A stretch of DNA of 64,000 bases from Prevotella sp. (GTDB taxonomy: Bacteria; Bacteroidota; Bacteroidia; Bacteroidales; Bacteroidaceae): NCBI GenBank assembly GCA_022641735.1, contig JALCDQ010000005.1, positions 62,001-126,000 of the forward strand, written 5' to 3'. This document shows, in pieces, positions 8,853 to 16,977 of this stretch. The translations under genes and the position numbers were made by a program. Position 1 is the stretch's first letter. Each line of letters opens with the position of its first letter. Below the pieces are notes generated by a model that did not search any database, was not told the origin of the DNA, and saw only the letters and a program-made list of their open reading frames with translations.

Positions 8853-11800
8853 ATGAAACATCTTATCAGTATATTCCTCATATTCATGTGCTTGATGCCT
8901 CTGCAAATGAAGGCAGACGGCTATACACAACTCTGGAAACAGTATGAGACGGCACAACAGAAAGACCTGCCGCGGACCTCTCAGGCGGTGCTGAAAAAGA
9001 TTATGCAGAAGGCTACACAAGAAAAGGCGTATGGTCATTTGCTATCGGCTCAACTGTTCAATGCTCAATTGCAATGCCAGATTTCGCCTGACTCTGCCAC
9101 GGTGGAGATAAAGCTCTTGGAGGCCATGGACCAACAAGCCAAAGACCCAGTGGTGAAGGCCGTCTATGATGCAGTGATAGGGAAGGTGTATGCTTACAAT
9201 GAGCAATTGAGTGATAGTGCGCAGCAACGCTCTAAAGCCTATTTTGCAAAGGCTCTTCAGAATCCTGCTTTATTGGCAAAAGTGACTGATAAGAGCTATT
9301 CGCCTTTGGTGACCATCGCTGCAGACAGCAAGATATTCAACCATGATTTGCTGCATGTCATTGGCTTCCTAACGGAAGATTACGCCACACTTTATGACTA
9401 TTATGCCCATGCGGGCAATCGCGAGGCTGCCTGCTATTTGTCATTGCTGAAGATAGACAGCAAGCGTGATAAAGGAGAAATCAAAGATAGCCTTTATGTG
9501 AAAGCGCTCGACAGTCTTATGAATGTATATAAGGATTTGCCGGTAGCAGCCGAGATAGCCATTAAGCGCTATGATATGATGAACGACAGTAGAATAACTG
9601 CCAAGCAGAAGAATGATTTTCTCGAAGATGCCATCAGCAAATGGGGTACTTGGCAACGTGCCAATGTGTTGCGTAATGAGTTGCAAGAACTAAAGAATCC
9701 AACTTATAATGTCCAGTTAGGTGAAGAAATGCTCCGCCCTAATCAGTCGCGCAAGATAAAGATAACGCAAATCCGCAATCTCAATGAGATTACGATGAAA
9801 GTCTATCGATTACAGGGGAATGTGGATGACGATATTAACCTCCATGAGGACAAAGAATATAGGAAGGCGATGTTGGGCAGCCAACTCCTCAGTGAAGCCA
9901 CGCAGACACTTCGTTATAGTGGCATTCCTGCCTATCAGATGCATGCGGATTCAGTGACATTGAAAGCTCTTCCATTAGGAACTTATCTTGTGGAAGCCAC
10001 TACTGATAATAAAACCATAGAGCCATCGAGAGCTCTTCTCAGAGTGAGCAATCTCTTTGTGGTTTGGCAGGAGTTGCCACAGAAGAAAGTGCGCATTGCG
10101 GTGGTGAATGCCACAACGGGAGAGCCCGTTCCATATGCACACATTACTTTCAAACAACGTTATGGAAAGACGATGACCCTTGCGCAAGCCGATGAAAAAG
10201 GAGAGTATGTCTATAACAATCCTTCAAATAATCAGGATGCTATCAAGGTCTATACGGAGGACGATAAAGCAGCACCGTTGATAGACTTCAACTCTTATTT
10301 CTCTTATTATAACAATGATACTTGGGTGCGCGAATTAGTCAACCTCTATACTGACCGCCGTATCTATCGACCTGGTCAAACGGTGCATGTAGCCGTTTTG
10401 GCTTATCAGAGGCGCGGAGGAATTGAGAGAAGTGTGTTGAGTGGTAAGGAATTTAAACTCACTTTGCGCAATGCTAACCGCAAGGAAGTGGAGACAAAGA
10501 GCGTCACCACCGATGAGTTTGGCTCTGCCTCTGCTGATTTCATGCTCCCTACGGATGGGCTTACAGGCACGTTTTCCATTGCTTCTCAGAATGGAAGCGT
10601 ATATTTCAATGTAGAGGAATACAAACGCCCGACCTTTGAAGTCGCTTTCGATGAATATAAAGAGAAATATCAGATAGGTGATACCATCACTGTTACGGGT
10701 CATGCAAAGAGTTATGCGGGTGTGCCTGTGCAAGCAGCGCAGGTAGATTATACCATCACATCGGCACCTTCTTTCTGGTGGTTCAGGAGTTTTGACACTG
10801 CCTCTTCAACTCTAAGTGAAGGACAGATAAAGACCGATGAGCAGGGCAATTTCAAAGTGAGAGTGCCTCTCATCGTGGAGAAAGCTAATGGCAGATACAC
10901 CTATTTCTATAATATAAAGGTGAATGCCAAGGTGACCGACATCTCTGGAGAAAGCCATGAGAATGACCTATATCTGCCATTGAGCAATAAAGCGACAGCT
11001 TTCACGTGCAATCTTCCCGATGAGAATATGCTCAAAGACAGCCTCACCGCCATTACTTTTATCTATAAGAATGCAGGCGGAAAAGACATTCCGGGCACTG
11101 TAAGTTATCGCATTGATGACAAAAACTATACTGCCAAGGCTAACGAAGAGGTGAATGTGAAGGAGCAGATAGCCCCATTGAAATCGGGCAAACATCATTT
11201 CTTTGCCATTTGTGGCAATGATACGATTAAGCGTGATTTCGTCGTCTTCAGTTTGAAGGATAAGCAGTGCGTCATCGAAACGCATGATTGGTATTATCAG
11301 TCATCCAATCAGTTCTCTAATGATGGCAAGCCAATCTATGTTCAGATAGGGTCTTCGGATGAGGCGCAACACGTTTACTACACGCTCATTAGTGGCAAAA
11401 ACGTGTTGGAAAGTGGTACACTCGACCTCCATCATGAACTCTATACCCGTGAGTTTAGTTATAAGCCTGAATATGAAAATGGACTTGTATTCAGTTGCGC
11501 ATGGGTAAAAGATGGAAAAGTGTATGTGCACAAAGCAGAAATGCAACGCCCAATGCCTGACAAGCGATTGGTGATGAAGTGGACAACCTTCCGTGATAAG
11601 CTCACTCCAGGACAACAGGAAGAGTGGACACTCAATATCTCTCGCCCTAATAACAAAGCAGCCAAGGCTCAGTTGATGGCAACTCTTTATGATAAATCAC
11701 TTGACCAAATCAGGCAACATAACTGGAATTTCAACCTCGGTTATACGTTCTCATTGCCTTCCTTGAATTGGACTTCGGGGAATTTTGGTAATGGAACGCT

Positions 11801-14318
11801 CTATGGAGAGGTAGGCATGAAAGATTTAGAGGTAAATGATTTGTTTTTCTCTTATCTTGATGATGATTTATTTTCATGGTTTGAAAGAAATAATAGAGTG
11901 TTTACTTATGTGGGAAACGGGATGGTGAGGAATCGTGAGGTGAGTGTTGTCCGCAATGATGTACCCGTTGCATACTCGTCTCCAATGGCTAAGTACGATC
12001 AAGAAGCAAAGGCTGACCTTAAAGTTAGAGGAACGGCAATGGCAAGCAGAGCCGTTGCAGAGTCCCAAGAGGACAAGGCAAATAATACCAATAATCAACT
12101 GCGGGAAAACCTCAATGAGACTGCTTTCTTCTATCCGAACCTCGAAACTGATGCGCAAGGCAATGTAAAGATGAAATTCACCTTGCCTGAAAGTATCACC
12201 ACATGGCGTTTCATGGGGTTGGCACACGATAAGGATTTGGATTATGGGATGATTACTGCCGAGACCGTTGCTAAGAAAACCGTTATGGTGCAACCTAATA
12301 TGCCAAGATTCCTGCGCATGGGTGACCATGCCACCATCAGCGCCAAGGTGTTCAATACCTCATCGAATGCAGTGAGTGGAGTGGCAAAAATGGAACTCAT
12401 CGATGCCGAAACTCAGAAGACAGTATTCTCGCAAAGTCAGAATTATACGATTAATCCAAATGGCTCTGAAAATGTCAAATTCTCTTATCAGCCAGCAGAA
12501 GGTGATGAGATGCTTATCTGCAAGATAACCGCCAATGGCAAGGATTACAGTGATGGAGAACAACATTATCTGCCGATATTGCCCGATAAGGAACTCGTTA
12601 CGAACACTGTGCCTTTCACGCAAAATGGAGCAGGCACCAAGACGATAGACCTCAGCAATCTCTTCCCTGTGAAAGAGGCAAGCAACAGGCTCACCGTGGA
12701 ATATACCAACAATCCCGCATGGCTGATGGTACAGGCATTGCCTTACGTTGGCGATGTGAACGACCAGAATGCTATTTCGCTGGCGGCTGCTTATTATGCC
12801 AATAGCATTGGGACAAATATTCTTCATCAGAGTCCTGCTATCAAACAGACTTTCGAACTTTGGAAGAAAGAAACGGGCAAGGAAACTTCCTTGATGAGCA
12901 GTTTGGAGAAGAATCAAGACTTGAAGTCGATGGTTTTGGAGGAGACCCCTTGGGTGATGAAGGCCGAAAAAGAGGGTAATCAGAAGCAACAACTCATCAA
13001 TTTCTTTGATGAGAACTCACTCTCTTCTCGCCTCAATAGCACGCTAACCAAACTTCAGAAGCTTCAGCGATTGGATGGCTCTTTCAGTTGGTGGCCAGGC
13101 ATGGACGGTTCTCCTTACATGACGGTGATGGTGACCGATATGATGGTACGCCTCAATAAGATGATAGGCAAGCAGGGGAATACAGCCTCGATGCTTGCAA
13201 AGTCGTTCTCTTTCCTTGACAAGCAGATTGCCGAAGAGGTGCGCGATTTGAAGAAAGAGGAGAAGAAAGGCATCAAGGCGATTGCTCCGAGTGAGTTTGC
13301 CTGCAACTATCTCTATTGCAATGCTTTAGCAGGAAGGCCAACCACTTCGGATATTACCTATCTGCTTAACTTGCTGATGAAGCAACCAACGGAATATACC
13401 ATCTATGGAAAGGCCAATTCTGCCATCATCTTCTCGCTTTATGGCAAGACACAGAAAGCGCAGGAATATCTGCAAAGTGTCAATGAATACAGCGTATATA
13501 AAGAGGAGATGGGCCGTTATTTCGATACGCCAAAGGCACAATATAGCTGGTTTGACTATAAGATACCTTCTCAAGTGGCTGCCATCGAGGCAATGAAGCA
13601 AATCAAGCCTGCCGACAAACAGACCATCGAGGAGATGCAGCGCTGGCTCTTACAGGAAAAGCGCACGCAGTGTTGGGATACTCCTATCAACAGCGTGGAT
13701 GCCATTTATGCTTTCTTGAATGGAGAGACTGACAAGCTCACCCCTGAAAATAACGCGCCTGCCATTTTGAAGGTGGATGGCGAGGCTTTGCAGACAAGCA
13801 AGCAAACAGCCGCTCTTGGCTATGTAAAAGGTTATTATCAAGGCGCTGATATGCGGTCTTTTACTGCCCAAAAGACAACTGATTACACCAGTTGGGGTGC
13901 CTTGTATGCTCAATTCATGCAAAAGACTACCGATGTGGCGAATGCTTCTTCGGGGTTGACCATCAAACGCGAGATTCTGAATGAGGGTAAGGCCCTGAAG
14001 GTGGGCGATAAAGTGAAGGTGAGAATTACCATCACTGCTGACCGTGATTATGACTTTGTGCAGGTGCAGGATAAGCGTGCCGCTTGCATGGAACCTGTTG
14101 GTCAATTGAGTGGATATCATTGGGGCTATTATTGCGCACCAAAAGACAACACGACGAACTATTATTTCGACCGCTTTGCCAAGGGCAAACATGTGGTGGA
14201 AACAGATTATTATATTGACAGAGATGGTGATTATCAGTCAGGTACGTGCACTGTTCAGTGTGCTTACAGCCCTGAATTTATGGCACGTGAGGCTGGCAAG
14301 AACTTAGTAATTAAATAA
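8853..14318 (+). CDS. alpha-2-macroglobulin-like surface or periplasmic protein without thioester
   Basis: 1821 residues with a signal peptide (MKHLISIFLIFMCLMPLQMKA). Order: an N-terminal helical region, macroglobulin domains with the MG2 hallmark RRIYRPGQTVHVAVLAYQRR (about 500), a bait-region-like stretch rich in K, N and A (about 1040-1080), the A2M signature FYPNLETDAQGNVKMKFTLP followed by TTWRFMGLAHD (about 1100), an alpha-toroid, and a receptor-binding-like end. Where thioester members have a C-x-E-Q motif after NPAWLMVQALPY, this protein reads VGDVNDQNAISLAAAYY, with neither the Cys nor the EQ. It therefore probably traps or shields without covalent capture. First gene of an operon, 3 nt before the DUF1573 gene. 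Confidence 0.85.
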   Translation: MKHLISIFLIFMCLMPLQMKADGYTQLWKQYETAQQKDLPRTSQAVLKKIMQKATQEKAYGHLLSAQLFNAQLQCQISPDSATVEIKLLEAMDQQAKDPVVKAVYDAVIGKVYAYNEQLSDSAQQRSKAYFAKALQNPALLAKVTDKSYSPLVTIAADSKIFNHDLLHVIGFLTEDYATLYDYYAHAGNREAACYLSLLKIDSKRDKGEIKDSLYVKALDSLMNVYKDLPVAAEIAIKRYDMMNDSRITAKQKNDFLEDAISKWGTWQRANVLRNELQELKNPTYNVQLGEEMLRPNQSRKIKITQIRNLNEITMKVYRLQGNVDDDINLHEDKEYRKAMLGSQLLSEATQTLRYSGIPAYQMHADSVTLKALPLGTYLVEATTDNKTIEPSRALLRVSNLFVVWQELPQKKVRIAVVNATTGEPVPYAHITFKQRYGKTMTLAQADEKGEYVYNNPSNNQDAIKVYTEDDKAAPLIDFNSYFSYYNNDTWVRELVNLYTDRRIYRPGQTVHVAVLAYQRRGGIERSVLSGKEFKLTLRNANRKEVETKSVTTDEFGSASADFMLPTDGLTGTFSIASQNGSVYFNVEEYKRPTFEVAFDEYKEKYQIGDTITVTGHAKSYAGVPVQAAQVDYTITSAPSFWWFRSFDTASSTLSEGQIKTDEQGNFKVRVPLIVEKANGRYTYFYNIKVNAKVTDISGESHENDLYLPLSNKATAFTCNLPDENMLKDSLTAITFIYKNAGGKDIPGTVSYRIDDKNYTAKANEEVNVKEQIAPLKSGKHHFFAICGNDTIKRDFVVFSLKDKQCVIETHDWYYQSSNQFSNDGKPIYVQIGSSDEAQHVYYTLISGKNVLESGTLDLHHELYTREFSYKPEYENGLVFSCAWVKDGKVYVHKAEMQRPMPDKRLVMKWTTFRDKLTPGQQEEWTLNISRPNNKAAKAQLMATLYDKSLDQIRQHNWNFNLGYTFSLPSLNWTSGNFGNGTLYGEVGMKDLEVNDLFFSYLDDDLFSWFERNNRVFTYVGNGMVRNREVSVVRNDVPVAYSSPMAKYDQEAKADLKVRGTAMASRAVAESQEDKANNTNNQLRENLNETAFFYPNLETDAQGNVKMKFTLPESITTWRFMGLAHDKDLDYGMITAETVAKKTVMVQPNMPRFLRMGDHATISAKVFNTSSNAVSGVAKMELIDAETQKTVFSQSQNYTINPNGSENVKFSYQPAEGDEMLICKITANGKDYSDGEQHYLPILPDKELVTNTVPFTQNGAGTKTIDLSNLFPVKEASNRLTVEYTNNPAWLMVQALPYVGDVNDQNAISLAAAYYANSIGTNILHQSPAIKQTFELWKKETGKETSLMSSLEKNQDLKSMVLEETPWVMKAEKEGNQKQQLINFFDENSLSSRLNSTLTKLQKLQRLDGSFSWWPGMDGSPYMTVMVTDMMVRLNKMIGKQGNTASMLAKSFSFLDKQIAEEVRDLKKEEKKGIKAIAPSEFACNYLYCNALAGRPTTSDITYLLNLLMKQPTEYTIYGKANSAIIFSLYGKTQKAQEYLQSVNEYSVYKEEMGRYFDTPKAQYSWFDYKIPSQVAAIEAMKQIKPADKQTIEEMQRWLLQEKRTQCWDTPINSVDAIYAFLNGETDKLTPENNAPAILKVDGEALQTSKQTAALGYVKGYYQGADMRSFTAQKTTDYTSWGALYAQFMQKTTDVANASSGLTIKREILNEGKALKVGDKVKVRITITADRDYDFVQVQDKRAACMEPVGQLSGYHWGYYCAPKDNTTNYYFDRFAKGKHVVETDYYIDRDGDYQSGTCTVQCAYSPEFMAREAGKNLVIK

Positions 14319-14321
14319 GGT

Positions 14322-15380
14322 ATGAAAAAGACGATGATAGCCTTGCTGTTGCTCTTTGCCTCTTTGGGGGCATCCGCTCAGCAAATAGAGGCCAAGCAGA
14401 GTGTGATTGATTGCGGGCAAATCATGTTTCAAAAGCCCGTAACGGTGGAGTTTGAACTTCAAAGCAAGGGCAGTCGCGACCTTGTCATCGATGATGTGAA
14501 GACAAGTTGCGGGTGTACCATGATTTCCTTTCCGAAAAACAATATCGCCAAAGGGGAGAGCTTCAAGTTGAAAGTAACTTATGATGCCAAGCAAATGGGA
14601 CATTTCGAAAAACAGATTGGCATCTATAGCAATGCTTCCAAAAAGCCTCTGATGCTTACGCTGAGAGGAATCGTAGTGGATGAAATCGTCGATTTCTCAG
14701 GTGATTATCCTTATAAGATTGGCGATTTGCGCACGGATATAAACGATATTGAGTTTGATGATGTCAACAGTGGCGACCGTCCTTTCCAAAAGATTCATGT
14801 CTATAATGCCACCTCCAAAACAGTTGAGCCTCAAGTGATGCATCTTCCTAACTATCTGAAGGCACAAGTGTCGCCTTCAAAGATAGCCCCTCAGCATTCA
14901 GGCGTCATCACCTTATTGTTGGATTCCAAGATGTTGCGTGATTTCGGACTTACGCAAACCTCGGTCTTCTTAGGTATGTATCCAGGCGATAAAGTGTCAT
15001 CCGATAAGGAAATCACGGTGTCTACAGTGCTTTTGCCTGACTTTGACAACATCAACGAGCAGGCTTTAGCCTATGCGCCAAAATTGAAACTTTCGGCTAA
15101 AGAATTGAACTTCGACTTTGAAGGGAAGTCAAAAGATAAGCAAGAAATAGATGTCATCAATGAGGGCAGGACCACGTTGGAAATCAGAAGTCTGCAAATG
15201 TTTACCGAAGGATTGGAGGTTTCGCTCAGCAATAAACGCATACAACCGGGTGAGAAGGCCAAGCTCAAGGTGGCGGCAAACGTCAAAGATTTGAAGAAGA
15301 CGCGTAGCAAACCTCGTATTCTGATGATAACCAACGACCCTCACAATGCCAAGGTGGTGATAACCGTGAACGTGAAATGA
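14322..15380 (+). CDS. DUF1573-family secreted protein, two repeats
   Basis: 352 residues with a signal peptide (MKKTMIALLLLFASLGASAQ). The first repeat has the family hallmark VKTSCGCTMISFPKNNIAKG followed by KLKVTYDAK. A second, more diverged Ig-like repeat lies around residues 255-350 (LSAKELNFDFEGKSKDKQEI). DUF1573 domains are ASH/MSP-like beta sandwiches exported to the periplasm or surface in Bacteroidota; their molecular role is not established. The start follows the A2M stop by 3 nt and the stop overlaps the ispH start by 4 nt (ATGA), so the three genes are translationally coupled. Confidence 0.85.
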   Translation: MKKTMIALLLLFASLGASAQQIEAKQSVIDCGQIMFQKPVTVEFELQSKGSRDLVIDDVKTSCGCTMISFPKNNIAKGESFKLKVTYDAKQMGHFEKQIGIYSNASKKPLMLTLRGIVVDEIVDFSGDYPYKIGDLRTDINDIEFDDVNSGDRPFQKIHVYNATSKTVEPQVMHLPNYLKAQVSPSKIAPQHSGVITLLLDSKMLRDFGLTQTSVFLGMYPGDKVSSDKEITVSTVLLPDFDNINEQALAYAPKLKLSAKELNFDFEGKSKDKQEIDVINEGRTTLEIRSLQMFTEGLEVSLSNKRIQPGEKAKLKVAANVKDLKKTRSKPRILMITNDPHNAKVVITVNVK

Positions 15381-16246
15381 TTCAGATTGAGATAGACAAC
15401 GACAGTGGTTTTTGCTTTGGGGTGACCACAGCAATCAAGAAAGCCGAGGAGGAATTAGCTGAGGGTAAGACGCTCTATTGCCTTGGGGATATCGTGCACA
15501 ACGGCATGGAAGTGGAGCGGTTGCATGCTCATGGCCTCGTGACCATCAACCATGAGCAACTCAAGGAACTGCATGATGTGAAAGTGCTCTTGCGTGCTCA
15601 CGGGGAACCCCCTGAGACTTACGAGATTGCACGCAGAAACAATATCGAGATAATCGATGCAACGTGCCCTGTCGTACTTCAGTTGCAGAAGCGCATCAAG
15701 CGTCAGTTTGACAATAATCCGCAAGCTCAAATCGTCATCTTTGGCAAGAATGGACATGCTGAAGTGCTTGGTTTGGTGGGGCAGACGCATAGCAAGGCCA
15801 TCGTGGTGGAAAGTCTGAAGGATGTGAAAATGCTCGATTTCAGCCGTGATATCTATCTTTACTCTCAGACAACCAAGTCTTTGGATGAGTTTCATCATAT
15901 CATAGCCTATATTCAGGAGCATATCTCTGAGAAGGCAAGTTTCAAGAGCTTCGACACCATTTGCCGTCAGGTAGCCAATCGGATGCCAAATATTGCTGCC
16001 TTTGCGGCAAAGCATGACGTAATTCTTTTTGTCAGTGGGCGCAAGAGTTCTAATGGGAAAGTGTTGTTTAATGAATGCAGAAGCGTGAATCCCAATTCCT
16101 ATCAGATAGAAAGGGCTGAAGAAATTGACATGAATTGGCTGAAAGGAGTGAGCACTGTTGGTATCTGCGGGGCTACCAGTACCCCTAAATGGCTGATGGA
16201 AAAATGCCGTGATTACATCTTGCAGAAAGACAATCTGACGGAATAA
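15377..16246 (+). CDS. ispH: 4-hydroxy-3-methylbut-2-enyl diphosphate reductase
   Basis: 289 residues. The three cysteines that hold the iron-sulfur cluster are present: SGFCFGV (about 13), DATCPVV (about 97) and FDTICRQVANR (about 197). GHAEVLGL carries the catalytic glutamate and HGEPPET replaces the common HGVPP. The enzyme makes IPP and DMAPP in the last step of the MEP pathway; a polyprenyl synthase that would use these is at 50943. The gene starts inside the stop of the DUF1573 gene. In several Bacteroidota I recall it next to cmk; here cmk is 37 kb away. Confidence 0.95.
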   Translation: MIQIEIDNDSGFCFGVTTAIKKAEEELAEGKTLYCLGDIVHNGMEVERLHAHGLVTINHEQLKELHDVKVLLRAHGEPPETYEIARRNNIEIIDATCPVVLQLQKRIKRQFDNNPQAQIVIFGKNGHAEVLGLVGQTHSKAIVVESLKDVKMLDFSRDIYLYSQTTKSLDEFHHIIAYIQEHISEKASFKSFDTICRQVANRMPNIAAFAAKHDVILFVSGRKSSNGKVLFNECRSVNPNSYQIERAEEIDMNWLKGVSTVGICGATSTPKWLMEKCRDYILQKDNLTE

Positions 16247-16290
16247 GAATGGTTTATCCTCCGATAAAACTATATCAAAACATATTTAAA

Positions 16291-16326
16291 GGCTGAATTT
16301 TGTCAAAGAAATTCAGTCTTTTTATT
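16291..16326 (+). terminator. terminator of the A2M-DUF1573-ispH operon
   Basis: GGCTGAATTT (16291-16300) pairs with AAATTCAGTC (16309-16318; two G-T-type pairs) and runs into TTTTTATTT, 44 nt after the ispH stop. Confidence 0.85.
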
Positions 16327-16383
16327 TCCTTTATTGTCATCCTTTTCGATTGCTTCTGAACACTAAAATCGCTGATAAGAATA

Positions 16384-16763
16384 GTTAATTAATTAACTTA
16401 AAAGGGTTAATGACGTTTATACAAGCGACTGATGGAATATACAAAAATATCTATAGGCATTGCACATTTGGCCATTTAATTAGGTACATTTAGCCAAATG
16501 AGAAGCTCATTAAGCTAAATAAGGGCCTTATTAATCGTTGTTTATAGGGTGAAAAGCCACCTTTTGCAGGGTAATTAACCGCTTTTTACAGGGTAAAAAG
16601 TGGCTTTTAAGGGTAAAATCAAACATTTTGAAAAATCGACCTCACTGAAAAGGCCATTTTCGTGCGATATAAACGACTTTATTTTCAGTCCTTCACTACA
16701 TGAAGCTCTGCCTTTTTCAAAGGTTCCTATTCGTTTTGCATAAAGTTAATCTGATATATTGAA
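16384..16763. repeat. dispersed intergenic repeat, inverted partner of 54762-55168
   Basis: Read on the minus strand this matches the block near 54.8-55.1 kb. For example GTTAATCTGATATATTG at 16743 is the reverse complement of the start of that block. The segment around 16535-16600 (ATTAATCGTTGTTTATAGGG, then GTGAAAAGCCACCTTTT, then TTAACCGCTTTTTACA) differs from it at only a few positions. It shows the same 22-nt periodicity. It lies between the convergent ispH and M16 genes; no coding sequence seen in 16327-16977. Confidence 0.75.
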
Positions 16764-16977
16764 TTAGTCAGCATGATTTTTATCACAGCTTACGATAACA
16801 ATGTTTGTCTAATCCGATATTTTTTCAGGTTAACCAATTAAAGTCTCACGTTACTAAAGCGTCTGGTGGCATCATCAAGCTTTTTTTGATGTTTATCATG
16901 AGTTCCAGCCAATGATAGACTGGATGCTCATGAAACAACTTGTTGCTGATAATGCCAACAGCGCTAAAATTATAGAT

